In this document: piece by piece, positions 52,504 through 61,347 of the stretch | Layout of the letters: each line of letters begins with the position of its first letter | Numbering within the stretch: position 1 is the first letter of the stretch | DNA from: Paenibacillus tyrphae | GTDB taxonomy: Bacteria; Bacillota; Bacilli; Paenibacillales; NBRC-103111 | Assembly (NCBI RefSeq): GCF_000722545.1 | Contig: NZ_JNVM01000010.1 | Coordinates: 1-64,000, forward strand | Length of the DNA stretch: 64,000 bases | Direction: 5' to 3' | Notes under the pieces: model-generated | What the model was told of the DNA's origin: nothing | What the model saw: only the letters and a program-made list of their open reading frames with translations | The model's database searches: none | Made by a program: the position numbers and the translations under genes

Positions 52504-53264
52504 ATATTGTCATACCGATGGCCGGGAGGGGCACAAGATTCCGCGAGGCTGGCTTTACCGTGCCGAAGATGCTTATTGAGGCGGCGGGGAGGCCGATGCT
52601 CTATTGGGCGCTGGACAGCCTGAAACCGCATGTGAATCTCGACGGCGCCATATTCGTCTGCTTGGCCGAGGATGCCGAGAGCCACCCGCTGCACCGGACG
52701 GTGCTGGACTATTCGCCGTCTGCTCGCATCATCGAGCTGGAACGGGCGACAGGCGGGCAAGCTTTGACGGTGCTGGAGGCGAAGCCGTTTCTGAATCCGG
52801 ACCATCCGCTGCTCATTTACAATTGCGACACGTATATGCGTATGAACCCGTCCGTTCGCTTCGAGCGGACGGCAGGGATCGACGGCGTTATTCCCGTTTT
52901 CCGCTCGCAGGCTCCGGAGCTCAGCTACGTGCAGGTCGATGAAGCCGGCATCGTAACGGCGGTGCGGGAGAAAGAAGTCATTTCGCCCTATGCGACGGCA
53001 GGCATGTACCATTTTGCCGAAACGCGGCATTTTGTCGAAGTGGCAGAAGAAGCGCTGGAGTGCAAGCAGACCGTAAACGGCGAATATTACGTGGCTCCCC
53101 TTTATCATGAGCTTATCCGCAAAGGACACCGCTTCCGGATCGAACCGGCTGAGGCTTGTTATCCGATCGGAACGCCCGAGCAGCTGCAAGCTTTCGAACG
53201 TTCCGTCTACGAATTAACTCGGGAAGGGGAACGCCAGAATGACGAATATTTTTTTCGGGCTTAG
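52500..53264 (+). CDS. sugar-phosphate nucleotidyltransferase
   Basis: 254 residues starting at GTG 52500: MNIVIPMAGRGTRFREAGF with the nucleotide-binding G-x-G-T-R loop, FTVPKMLIEAAGRPML, the metal motif YNCDTYMRM and C-terminal YPIGTPEQLQAF. It should activate a sugar-1-phosphate as NDP-sugar for the glycosyltransferases at 53239 or 38315. The HAD-nucleotidyltransferase pair is usually followed by a small-molecule kinase, which here is at 34247-35182. Confidence 0.87.
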   Translation: MNIVIPMAGRGTRFREAGFTVPKMLIEAAGRPMLYWALDSLKPHVNLDGAIFVCLAEDAESHPLHRTVLDYSPSARIIELERATGGQALTVLEAKPFLNPDHPLLIYNCDTYMRMNPSVRFERTAGIDGVIPVFRSQAPELSYVQVDEAGIVTAVREKEVISPYATAGMYHFAETRHFVEVAEEALECKQTVNGEYYVAPLYHELIRKGHRFRIEPAEACYPIGTPEQLQAFERSVYELTREGERQNDEYFFRA

Positions 53265-54450
53265 CGGGGGACTTGGCCCCTTGATGCGGAACGCGCCGAC
53301 CGCAGAACGTTTCATCCAATCGGGGGCCTCGGTGTACATGTCCATCTACGGCGAGAGCAGCATGGCGTGGGTAGAACGTCTCGGATACAAGTTTCTGGTC
53401 GACGACGATCCGACGATGCCCGATCCGGACAAGCTCATTCCTCCGCAGCCGGCGATCTACGACTTGGACCATTATTATGCGCAGATGGGATTGCTCGACG
53501 AGCGGTTCGTGGAAGCGTGGATTCGCCAGCGCATCCGCATGCTGGAGAGCATCGGAGCGGACCTCGTTATTGCCGATATGAGCCCCCATACGCTGATTGC
53601 CGCCAAGGTGCTCGGGATTCCGTCCGTTTCCATCACCCAATCGTGCTTTCACCCGGATGGAAAACCGCTGTATTTTTGGGGGACGCCGCCCCGTAATTTG
53701 CCGAAGGTGACGCCGGTCATGAACCGGCTGCTGTATACGTTCGGACTGCCGGCGGTGGAGCGGATGGAGGAGCTGTTCCGAGCGGATGTCGATATCGTGC
53801 CCGGCATTCCCGAGATGGACCGCATTTACAATAACCGGGTCCGTTACGTCGGTCCGATCTCAATGAATATGCCTGTCTCCGCGGGCGCAGAACTGGAGAA
53901 AAACTTCCGGCGGCCTGCCGTGCTCGTCTATCCGGGCAGGCTGGCCGACTCGGCGGGCGATTCCGGCATGTATCTGGTAAAAGCGGTATTAAGCGCCTTC
54001 GCCGAAACCCCTGTCTTCGTCGTTATCGCGACGTCGGAAGCGCTGCCGGAGGCATGGCTTGCCAGCCTGCCGTCCAACATCCGGATCGTTCCTTTCGTGG
54101 AGGAGGAGCGGGTCGGCGAGTTCGATCTGTTCATTCATCATGGCGGACACGGCAGCTGTATGTCGTCGATTGCAAGGGGAGTCCCTTCGCTGATCATTCC
54201 GACGCATACGGAACGGGAATTCAACGCCAGGCATTTGCACGAGCTCGGCCTCGGCGAGTATATGATGCCGCGTTCGTTCAGTCCCTCCCACTTGTACGAT
54301 CTGTCGAAGTACATCATGCAGGACGAATACCGCGACCATGCCGGGGATCTGCAAAAGCTGCTGGAAAAGCGCGGGTACCAAGGCGCGCTTTCGGTATTCG
54401 AGTGCGCGCAGCAGCTGCTTCGGGGCACGAACCGCTCAACCACTTGTTGA
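53239..54450 (+). CDS. family 1 (macrolide-type) glycosyltransferase
   Basis: A 403-residue GT-B fold: N-terminal GLSGGLGPLMRNAPTAERF, and the donor-binding signature IHHGGHGSCMSSIARGVPS followed by REFNARHLHELGLG. Such enzymes glycosylate small hydrophobic acceptors with NDP-sugars. It starts 25 bp inside the nucleotidyltransferase gene. It is followed by a free carrier-protein gene, so the acceptor may be carrier-bound or a released product. Confidence 0.88.
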   Translation: MTNIFFGLSGGLGPLMRNAPTAERFIQSGASVYMSIYGESSMAWVERLGYKFLVDDDPTMPDPDKLIPPQPAIYDLDHYYAQMGLLDERFVEAWIRQRIRMLESIGADLVIADMSPHTLIAAKVLGIPSVSITQSCFHPDGKPLYFWGTPPRNLPKVTPVMNRLLYTFGLPAVERMEELFRADVDIVPGIPEMDRIYNNRVRYVGPISMNMPVSAGAELEKNFRRPAVLVYPGRLADSAGDSGMYLVKAVLSAFAETPVFVVIATSEALPEAWLASLPSNIRIVPFVEEERVGEFDLFIHHGGHGSCMSSIARGVPSLIIPTHTEREFNARHLHELGLGEYMMPRSFSPSHLYDLSKYIMQDEYRDHAGDLQKLLEKRGYQGALSVFECAQQLLRGTNRSTTC

Positions 54451-54490
54451 AGCGAGCTGCATATTATTTTGAAACGAAAGGTGGATCACC

Positions 54491-54739
54491 ATGAAGCCGA
54501 TTATGGAGACGGTCAAAGAAACGCTTAGCGCCTATTTGTCCATCAAGCCGGAGGAAATCGGGGATGAGGACAGGCTGTACGAGAGCCTGGGCATCGATTC
54601 GGCGGCGATCGTTTCGCTGCTGCTCGAATTGGAGCAGGCGTGCGGCGTCGCGTTCGATCTGGAGGAGCTGACCCCTGAGCATTTGGCGTCGGTCCGAAGC
54701 CTGTCCTTGACGATTCAGGCGCTGAAAGACGACGAATAA
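54491..54739 (+). CDS. acyl/peptidyl carrier protein 1
   Basis: An 82-residue acidic four-helix carrier protein; the phosphopantetheine attachment is Ser37 in LGIDSAAIV. GAAAGGTGGA precedes ATG 54491. It is one of two free carrier proteins in the region and the more canonical of the two. It is a natural partner for the amino acid:carrier-protein ligase at 40722 and the BtrH-like enzyme, but the pairing is inferred. Confidence 0.88.
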   Translation: MKPIMETVKETLSAYLSIKPEEIGDEDRLYESLGIDSAAIVSLLLELEQACGVAFDLEELTPEHLASVRSLSLTIQALKDDE

Positions 54740-54769
54740 GCGGGGAACCGAATAGGGGGGAGAGGAACG

Positions 54770-55771
54770 ATGAAGCTGCTAATTTTGGGCGGAACCGTAT
54801 TTCTGGGCTACCATTTGGCGCAATCCGCGCTGCGGTTTGGTCACGAGGTCACGCTATTCACGAGAGGAATAACGAACCCGGAAATACTCCCGGAAGCGGA
54901 GAAGCTGAGGGGAGACCGCGACGGCAATCTGTCCGCTTTAAAGGGACGACGGTGGGACGCCGTCGTCGACACGTCGGCTTACGTGCCGAGAATCGTCAAA
55001 CAGTCGGCAGAACGGCTGGCCGATTGCGTGGAGCATTATACGTTCGTCTCTAGCATTTCCGTTTACCGGGATTTCAGCAAGCCTGGCGTTCACGAAGGCG
55101 ATCCGGTCGGAGAATTGGACGATCCTGCGTCGGAGAACGTCCGCAAGCATTACGGGGAGCTGAAGGCGCTGTGCGAACGGCAGCTGGAGGAGCTGATGCC
55201 GGGACGGGCGTTGAACGTCCGCTCCGGGCTGATCGTCGGTCCTCAGGACCCGACGGATCGGTTTGCGTTCTGGCCGATCCGCATTCGCAAGGGCGGCCGG
55301 GTATTGGCCCCGGGCCGTCCGGAAGCACGCTTGCAGTTCATCGATGTCCGCGATTTAAGCGATTGGATCATTCGGATGGCGGAGGCCAAGACGGCTGGCA
55401 CGTTCAACGCGGTAGGCCCGGCGGAGCCGCTTACGATGCGCAGGCTGCTTGAGGCTTGTGCATGGGTGACAGGGGGTGATCCGGAGCTCGTCTGGGTCGG
55501 CGACGAATTTTTACATAGCCGTGGGGCAAGCCCGTGGGACGAAATTCCGCTGTGGTTTCCGGTGCATGCAGGCTTGGAAAGCTTCACCCACTATATGAAC
55601 ATCAGCGTGGAAAAAGCGCTAGCCGCCGGTTTGACGTTCCGTACGCTCGAAGATACGATCGCAGCTGCGCTGGAATGGTGCGACGCCCGCCCGCCGGTTC
55701 CGGGCCGCAGCATGGGTCTCGACCCGGACAAGGAAGCCCGTTGGCTGGCGGAGTGGGATGAGCTGGGGTAA
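54770..55771 (+). CDS. extended SDR, NAD(P)-dependent epimerase/reductase
   Basis: 333 residues with the Rossmann N-terminus LILGGTVFLGYHLA (GGTxFLG), the VSSISVY strand, catalytic YxxxK in KHYGELK, and a C-terminal substrate domain (LQFIDVRDLSDWI, FNAVGPAEPLTM). The pattern is typical of reductases that act on sugar-nucleotides or natural-product ketones. It is last in the 51323-55771 operon and is followed by a terminator. Confidence 0.85.
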   Translation: MKLLILGGTVFLGYHLAQSALRFGHEVTLFTRGITNPEILPEAEKLRGDRDGNLSALKGRRWDAVVDTSAYVPRIVKQSAERLADCVEHYTFVSSISVYRDFSKPGVHEGDPVGELDDPASENVRKHYGELKALCERQLEELMPGRALNVRSGLIVGPQDPTDRFAFWPIRIRKGGRVLAPGRPEARLQFIDVRDLSDWIIRMAEAKTAGTFNAVGPAEPLTMRRLLEACAWVTGGDPELVWVGDEFLHSRGASPWDEIPLWFPVHAGLESFTHYMNISVEKALAAGLTFRTLEDTIAAALEWCDARPPVPGRSMGLDPDKEARWLAEWDELG

Positions 55772-55778
55772 TAACGCG

Positions 55779-55817
55779 AACAGCCTGTTTTCCTAAAAAG
55801 AGGAAGCAGGCTGTTTT
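55779..55817. terminator. intrinsic terminator of the sugar/carrier-protein operon
   Basis: AACAGCCTG pairs with CAGGCTGTT, with an inner TCCT/AGGA pairing, followed by TTTTG. It lies between the SDR gene and the convergent chorismate-lyase-like gene. Confidence 0.75.
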
Positions 55818-55923
55818 GTCGTTGCAAGGACAGGCTTCCAGACGGTTTTTTCCGCAGCAGGCGGTAACGGCCGCAAGCTTGCCTGGGGATAAAGTCGCCG
55901 GAAGCAGCAAAGGCTTGCAGGAG

Positions 55924-56451
55924 CTAGCTCCCGCAAGCCGGATCGCTGTTCTCGGGGACGGTGACGTAATTCGGATTGAACGCTTCCCGGATATAGATTT
56001 TCGGTCCCGCTTCGCCGCAGATGACATAGTGCTTGTACGGTAGTCGAACCGTCCGGCCGTCCAGCGGACGCTCTTCGGCGCCGTACCCCAGCAGCTTGCG
56101 GTACGCCGCCAGCTTGAACGACATCAACAATTTGCCGAGCGGAATCTTGTGATTTTTTAACTGGCCAAGGAACAGCTCCATTCCGTCGATCTGCGCCACG
56201 ACATAGTTGCGCGAAACCCATTGCCCGTTCGGCGTTTCCAGCTCGGAATACCGCTCGAATAAAACGGTTTCCGGCTTCGCCTCAAGCAGGTCGCGGATAC
56301 TGCCGTCGATGCTTTCTCCGCGAACCGTCTGTTGTCCGATCACCCGGACGCCCAGCTCCGTCTCTAGCATGCTTTCCAGAAGCAGCGTCGTCGAACCGTC
56401 GCTGCGCAGCAGCATGCGGGAGGCCGTATTATTCGGCAAATCAGTCGTCAT
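55924..56451 (-). CDS. chorismate-lyase-like protein (UbiC/DUF98 fold)
   Basis: 175 residues: RMLLRSDGSTTLLLE with the LLRSDGS motif of the chorismate lyase-like family, VSRNYVVAQ carrying a candidate substrate Arg, and IYIREAFNP. True UbiC makes 4-hydroxybenzoate from chorismate; relatives occur in polyketide clusters, where their role varies. ATG 56451 follows GGAGGG by 8 bases and overlaps the stop of the KS-like gene. Much longer frames in other phases here are shadows. A starter-unit role with the AMP ligase at 58643 is possible, not shown. Confidence 0.6.
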   Translation of the reverse strand: MTTDLPNNTASRMLLRSDGSTTLLLESMLETELGVRVIGQQTVRGESIDGSIRDLLEAKPETVLFERYSELETPNGQWVSRNYVVAQIDGMELFLGQLKNHKIPLGKLLMSFKLAAYRKLLGYGAEERPLDGRTVRLPYKHYVICGEAGPKIYIREAFNPNYVTVPENSDPACGS

Positions 56452-57485
56452 TCGGCATACCCTCCGTTCATTTCTCCGTATTTGTTCGTTTTGCGAAGCA
56501 GCAGCAGCCCAAGGTGCGATAGCGGGCCGGCTTGAAGGAGCAGGACGCAGTCGCCCGGCTGAAACGAATGGCCGTCCTCCGCCTCCTTGAGGGAAAGCAG
56601 GCAGTCGCTGCCGAGCAGGTTGCAGCCTGCCGCATACGTCCGGCGGTAAACGGGATAAGGCAGCAGCCTCTCCACGTAACGGCGGAACGTCGAGCTCAGC
56701 GTCTGCGACACGGCCAGCACGATCCGTTCGGCGTCTGCGGCGTTGCGCCGCAGCAGGACCGAGACGGCTTGACGGCATCCGGCGAGCAGCCGCCGTTCGT
56801 GCCGGCGGTAGTCGGCTTCCGACCACCGGTACGGATCGTCCGGGGCGAGCGGCCAGCCGTCCGCTACCGAATCGACCACGGCCCAGTCGCCGCCGGCGGT
56901 CGAAAGGAGACAAGCGGCCGCCGCATCTCCCTTCGGATCGGCATCGAACCAATAGCGGGGATGCGGGGGGCACAGCCGGTCGGCGGTGACGAAGAGCGAT
57001 TCCGCAGCAGCCTGCCCGGGAGCGGAAGGATGGAGCGTCTTCACCAGCTCCAAGGCGCCCGGCAGCGTACAGGAGCCGCAACGGCTCAATGCGAATGGCA
57101 AGAGCCGTTTCAGCTTGAGCGTTTTTTTGACATAGAGACAAGGGGTCAAATAAAAGTTCGGTTCCGTCGTTTCGTGGCCGTACACGAGATAACGGCATTT
57201 CTCCCGCGCTTCGGGGGCGTTCTCCAGCAAGGCGCGGAGCGCCTCCGTTCCCATATGCGCCGCCGATTCCGCATGGCTGACCGGAACGGGCCTCGCTTTT
57301 AGTTCCCAGGGAACTTGTTCAAGGAACGTATGTTCCTGTTGGTTCATTCCGTATTGTTCGTACAGCGCCAGCAGCGGTTCTTCAGGCGGAAAACGCGTCA
57401 TCTGCGGCACGCCTCCGGACAGCAGCCGATCCGGCTGCTCTTCATAGAAGGGATATGGCGTGATGTGAGACAAGTACCAGGTCAA
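56448..57485 (-). CDS. degenerate ketosynthase-III-like protein (Ser in place of active Cys), pair A
   Basis: 345 residues with a thiolase-like layout (LVYGHETTEPNFYL, the buried helix region, AAACLLSTAGGDWAVV, then SQTLSSTFRRYVERLL and YAAGCNLLGSDCLL). At the nucleophile position the partner's SQLNCASL corresponds to SRCGSCTL, so Ser replaces Cys. TTG 57485 has GGGAGG at good spacing; the frame opens 22 codons upstream. With the next gene it forms a Cys/Ser pair like KS-alpha with a chain-length factor. Confidence 0.65.
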   Translation of the reverse strand: MTWYLSHITPYPFYEEQPDRLLSGGVPQMTRFPPEEPLLALYEQYGMNQQEHTFLEQVPWELKARPVPVSHAESAAHMGTEALRALLENAPEAREKCRYLVYGHETTEPNFYLTPCLYVKKTLKLKRLLPFALSRCGSCTLPGALELVKTLHPSAPGQAAAESLFVTADRLCPPHPRYWFDADPKGDAAAACLLSTAGGDWAVVDSVADGWPLAPDDPYRWSEADYRRHERRLLAGCRQAVSVLLRRNAADAERIVLAVSQTLSSTFRRYVERLLPYPVYRRTYAAGCNLLGSDCLLSLKEAEDGHSFQPGDCVLLLQAGPLSHLGLLLLRKTNKYGEMNGGYAE

Positions 57486-57529
57486 GGCTGATCCTCCCGT
57501 ATCGTTCCGAATCGTACTCAGTCTTGCTC

Positions 57530-58462
57530 TCAATGACGGAATAACGTGCATCCGAAGGTGCTCCCCATGCCTACCGTCAGCGTAGCGAACAGATCGCCCG
57601 GCTGCAGCATCCCATGCCGCAGGGCGTGTTCGGCGTTCAACAATGGGTCCGCATTATGAGCATGTCCGATTTCCGCCATCGTCGGGAAATAAAACCTCTC
57701 AAGCGGAATCCCCGAAGCGTCGGCAACCCGCTGCCACGTCCCCCGGTTGACATTCGCCGGAAACACGTACCGCAGCCGCTCCGCCGTTACTCCCGCTTGC
57801 TGCAATACGTCGCGGAGCACTTTGACCAGACCGACCGTAAACGTATTCTGAAACCAGGCGTACTCCTCCGGGGAAGCCTGCATGCTGTTGTATACGGAAG
57901 CGTTGGACTGCACGGCCGAGCCGACGATCCGGTTACAGGCCGCTGTATTCGTAACGACGGCCGCTGCGGCAGCGTCGGCCGATACCGTGCTGTCCTGCAA
58001 ATAGCGGCTCCTCGGCAGCCCCATTTTGTCTGCGGCCAATACGAGAACGGCGCTCCCGCGCCGCTCCGTCCAAAGACGGGCCAACCGGAACAGGAAGTTC
58101 AGCGAAGCGCAGTTGAGCTGAGATACGAATCGGACCTCCGCCCGCTCCATACCCCACTTGCGCTGCATGCCTGCGAACGGATCGAACAGATACGGGACGA
58201 ACGTCGGAAACGTAGACGTGCACAAGATGAGCCCGATCCCTCCCGCCAATTCCGCCCTCCCTTCGAACAGAAGGTCGACAGCGACGCCGATCATTTCGTG
58301 GACACGGAGCTTGTTCTCGACCGCAATGCGGCGCAGGCCGTGCGACTGGATCAGGATGCGCAGCTCGGCTTCGCTGATTTCCAACGCCTCCCGCAGCTCG
58401 TACAGGGATGGACGTTCCGCGGGTATGTAACCGGCGACATGCGATAATCCGGCCATCGGCAT
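57530..58462 (-). CDS. ketosynthase-III-like condensing/acyltransferase enzyme, pair A
   Basis: 310 residues of the FabH/KAS-III fold. The nucleophile is Cys118 in SQLNCASLNF. FabH would have PHQAN with its His; here the segment reads FPANVNRGTW, so that His is missing. A His does occur in EIGHAHNADPLLN, as in CerJ-type KAS-III acyltransferases. It may therefore transfer acyl groups to a hydroxyl or amine rather than make C-C bonds. Gly-rich TVGMGSTFG ends the fold. It is the active half of pair A. Confidence 0.82.
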   Translation of the reverse strand: MPMAGLSHVAGYIPAERPSLYELREALEISEAELRILIQSHGLRRIAVENKLRVHEMIGVAVDLLFEGRAELAGGIGLILCTSTFPTFVPYLFDPFAGMQRKWGMERAEVRFVSQLNCASLNFLFRLARLWTERRGSAVLVLAADKMGLPRSRYLQDSTVSADAAAAAVVTNTAACNRIVGSAVQSNASVYNSMQASPEEYAWFQNTFTVGLVKVLRDVLQQAGVTAERLRYVFPANVNRGTWQRVADASGIPLERFYFPTMAEIGHAHNADPLLNAEHALRHGMLQPGDLFATLTVGMGSTFGCTLFRH

Positions 58463-58642
58463 CTCCCTCCCTCCTGCGGATAGACTGTCCTTAACGTAAC
58501 GCGGAGCCCGCCGTTTTGTACATAAATCCGGCGTGTACCGTGCGTGGACGGCGGGTGGGCTGGCGGGCCCAACGAAAGCCGAGAGGACGGGACCCGCCGC
58601 TTCTATAATGATGGGTAAGCGACCAAGAAAGGGGGAGCGGAT

Positions 58643-60127
58643 ATGGGAGAACTATTGCGGCTCTTGGAGCAGACGGCGCCTTTGGACAAGATCGCGCTTG
58701 CGGAGGGAAACGAAGCCGTCACGTACGGGCAATTGGCGGAGCGCATCGGAATCGTCCGGGGCAGGTTTCCCGCCGGCGGAATGGATTTGGAACCCGTCGG
58801 CCTTGTGATGAATCAAAGCGTCGACTCGGTCATTCTTCTCTTAAGCTGTCTCGATGGGGGCGTTGCCGTGCTTCCTGTTGACGACCTGCAGACAACATCC
58901 GATTTGGCCAGAATCGGCGCATCCGGCCGTGTTGGCTGCTGGATCGCGCCTGAAGATCGAGCGCCGGCTGGTGCGAAGACCGCGCAAATGGCTCCGGTGG
59001 TCCCGTATTCCAGGCTGCTGGCACCCGGCAAAACGGAGGCGGACGAGCTTGACGGAAAACGGAAGCCGGGCGGACAGAAAGTGGACGGAGGAAGCGGCGG
59101 ACCAGGTCGAAAGGAAGAACCGGGCGAAGCGCCTGTCAGCTTGTATCTGCTGAGCTCAGGGTCGACCGGCCTGCCCAAACTGGCCTGTCTGTCGATGCAA
59201 ACGCTGCTTCGGGAAGGGCGCAAATACCGCGATTGGTTCGGATATCGTCCGGACGATTCGCTGGTTGCGACCGTTCCCCTGCATCATTTGTACGGTTTGA
59301 CGGGAGCGCTGTTCGGCTCGCTGACCGCCGGGGCGACGCTGCACATTTGCCGGCATCCGACTCCCCGCAAGGCGGCCAATTTGCTCCGCGCCTGCCAAGG
59401 CACGGTGCTGCTCGGGGTTCCTTCCTTTTATCATCTTTTGTGCATGTCCCGCCACATCGGCCAAGTGCATGCCGGACGGCTCCGTTTTGCTATCTCTGCG
59501 GGAGGGGCGCTTGCGCCGGATACGGCCTCGGCATTCGAAGGCAAATTCGGCAAGCGGGTGCTGCAATTGTACGGCAGTACGGAGACCGGCGCAGTTGCGG
59601 CGGAGCACCCGCATCGTCGTCACCGGAAAGGAAGCTGCGGCGATTTGCTGCCCGGGGTGGAAGCGCGAATGGAAGCCGACGGCAGGCTTGCCGTCCGCAG
59701 CGCAAGTCTCTTCGGGGGATACGTTGCCGGCTCCGGGAAGGAATGTCCCGTTCAAGAGGGATGGTTTGTGACGGACGATCTGGCAACGATCGAGGAGCAA
59801 GAGCTGACGGTCATCGGAAGGGTGCCCCGGCATATCAATGTAGCCGGCCGTAAAGTAAACCCGAAGGAAATCGAAGATGTGCTCAAGCACATGCCTCGGA
59901 TTCGAGAAGCCAAGGTGGCCGGGCGTCCGGATGAGCTGCAAGGGGAAATCATTGTCGCGTGGCTGACGGCGGATGACGGAGTGAGCGTCAAGGCCGTACG
60001 CGATTATTTGAAAACGCAGCTGGCCGCTTACAAAATCCCGCACGAGATTCATTTGGACGGTGCTTTGCCGAGCTGGAAAGAACGGTACGTCTGCGAGGAC
60101 GAACAGGAGGGGACGGGGCAGGAATGA
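58643..60127 (+). CDS. stand-alone AMP-forming acyl/aryl ligase (ANL superfamily)
   Basis: 494 residues: P-loop YLLSSGSTGLPKLAC, A5 region LYGSTETGAVA, VTDDLATIEE and hinge region VIGRVPRHINVAGRKVNP, with a C-terminal Lys near LPSWKERYV. A low-complexity Gly/Lys-rich insert at about 135-160 precedes the P-loop. This compact layout is that of acid:carrier-protein ligases. ATG 58643 has GAAAGGGGGAG upstream, and its stop overlaps the carrier-protein gene that follows, so it probably loads that carrier. The acid substrate is unknown. Confidence 0.86.
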   Translation: MGELLRLLEQTAPLDKIALAEGNEAVTYGQLAERIGIVRGRFPAGGMDLEPVGLVMNQSVDSVILLLSCLDGGVAVLPVDDLQTTSDLARIGASGRVGCWIAPEDRAPAGAKTAQMAPVVPYSRLLAPGKTEADELDGKRKPGGQKVDGGSGGPGRKEEPGEAPVSLYLLSSGSTGLPKLACLSMQTLLREGRKYRDWFGYRPDDSLVATVPLHHLYGLTGALFGSLTAGATLHICRHPTPRKAANLLRACQGTVLLGVPSFYHLLCMSRHIGQVHAGRLRFAISAGGALAPDTASAFEGKFGKRVLQLYGSTETGAVAAEHPHRRHRKGSCGDLLPGVEARMEADGRLAVRSASLFGGYVAGSGKECPVQEGWFVTDDLATIEEQELTVIGRVPRHINVAGRKVNPKEIEDVLKHMPRIREAKVAGRPDELQGEIIVAWLTADDGVSVKAVRDYLKTQLAAYKIPHEIHLDGALPSWKERYVCEDEQEGTGQE

Positions 60128-60393
60128 ATACGAGCCAACGCGATGTGGTGTGGAAGAGCATGAAGCGGATTTTGGCCGGCTGCGGGGCGGAGGAAAGCGT
60201 TCTTACGGAGGAGAGCTGCATCGGAGATCCCGAGCTGGAGCTCTCCTCCGTACGGTTCATCCAGGCAATGGTAGAGTTGGAAAACGCTTTCGATGTGGAA
60301 TTGGACGTGCGGAATATATGGAACGGGAACCAGAGGCCGCTTTCGGAGCTGCTCGACTATATTGAAGCGGCGCTGCCGGAAGCCGGGCCGTGA
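60124..60393 (+). CDS. acyl carrier protein 2 (non-canonical LSS attachment motif)
   Basis: An 89-residue carrier-protein-like protein. The usual DSL motif is LSSVRF, with attachment Ser42 and Ser41 replacing Asp. The remaining four-helix pattern (MVELENAFDVEL, LLDYIEAAL) is normal. It overlaps the ligase gene on one side and the ketosynthase gene on the other (GTGA), so the ligase, carrier and KS are translated as one set. Confidence 0.78.
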   Translation: MNTSQRDVVWKSMKRILAGCGAEESVLTEESCIGDPELELSSVRFIQAMVELENAFDVELDVRNIWNGNQRPLSELLDYIEAALPEAGP

Positions 60394-61328
60394 CACGGGT
60401 TTGTTTTTCCGTCCCCGAGCTTTCCGTGTACGTTCCTTCCGGCACCGCAGCCGTGGAGGACGTGGCGCGGCAGCTGCGGCAGGCCGGATTCCCGTTCGCT
60501 CCGGAGGATGTGGCGCGCTTTCGCGGGCGGTACGGCTTCGACCGGGTACCGGTCGAGCGCTCGAAACGGCTCGGCGGCATGCTCGCCGAGGCGTGCGGAC
60601 CGCTGCTCATCCGGCTTCGGCGGCAGGGGCGGCCGGTCGACCGGATCGTCATCGCTCGGACGCTGGACTTGTCCTGGCACGACGAGCACGCGCTGCGGGA
60701 TGCGCCGGAGATCGGCGATACGCCGGTGTTCGCCTTGTCGCAGCACAACTGCGCTACCGTGCATCTTGCGATGCAGGCGGCAGGACAATTGCTGCATGCG
60801 GGAAGCACGGAAGGCATCGTGCTCGTTACGGCCGACAAAGCGTTCCATCCCGCGCTTAAGCGGCTGCCCCATTCGCTGCTCGGGGACGCGGCGTGCGCCT
60901 GCTACATGACCCGGGAGGCCGGACCGCACCGGACGTTTTACTTGCGCAGCGTCTTCGATGCAGGCATGGATGCCGGACTTCATTCTCAACCGGAGCACGT
61001 CAAATGGTTTCAGACGACGTATCATTTTGCGATCCGTCAGTTGATTCGCACGGCGCTGCGGGAATGTGGGCTGACCGTCGGCGACCTCCGGTTCATCTTC
61101 GGGAGTAACGTCAATCGCACGACATGGGAGGAGGTAGCTTCCATGCTGCCTTGCGACAGCGGGCTGTTTTATACGGATACGATAGCGAAGGTCGGCCATT
61201 TGCACGGCTCCGATCTTTGGTATAACGTGCACGACGCGGTCCTTCGCGGAAAACTCCGCCGGGGGGACCGGTATATGACGGTATCGGTCGGACTGGGAAG
61301 CTTCGGCTGTGCCGTACATCAATATTAA
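60390..61328 (+). CDS. ketosynthase-III-like condensing/acyltransferase enzyme, pair B
   Basis: 312 residues from GTG 60390. The nucleophile is Cys121 in LSQHNCATV. The PHQAN segment is replaced by FGSNVNRTTW, and a His occurs in KVGHLHGSDLWYN, exactly as in pair A. SVGLGSFGCAVHQY closes the fold. It shares with the 57530-58462 protein the 'QANVKWFQ/YAWFQNT'-type segment and is its paralogue. The gene order is carrier, Cys-KS, Ser-partner. Confidence 0.82.
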   Translation: MTRVCFSVPELSVYVPSGTAAVEDVARQLRQAGFPFAPEDVARFRGRYGFDRVPVERSKRLGGMLAEACGPLLIRLRRQGRPVDRIVIARTLDLSWHDEHALRDAPEIGDTPVFALSQHNCATVHLAMQAAGQLLHAGSTEGIVLVTADKAFHPALKRLPHSLLGDAACACYMTREAGPHRTFYLRSVFDAGMDAGLHSQPEHVKWFQTTYHFAIRQLIRTALRECGLTVGDLRFIFGSNVNRTTWEEVASMLPCDSGLFYTDTIAKVGHLHGSDLWYNVHDAVLRGKLRRGDRYMTVSVGLGSFGCAVHQY

Positions 61329-61347
61329 TGCGGAAGGAGAAGCCGGC

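Noticed and set aside
55924-57198. Long 424-residue minus-strand frame as a single gene
   Set aside because: Only its last 175 codons match a family and have a start with GGAGGG; the rest is out of phase over the KS-like gene.
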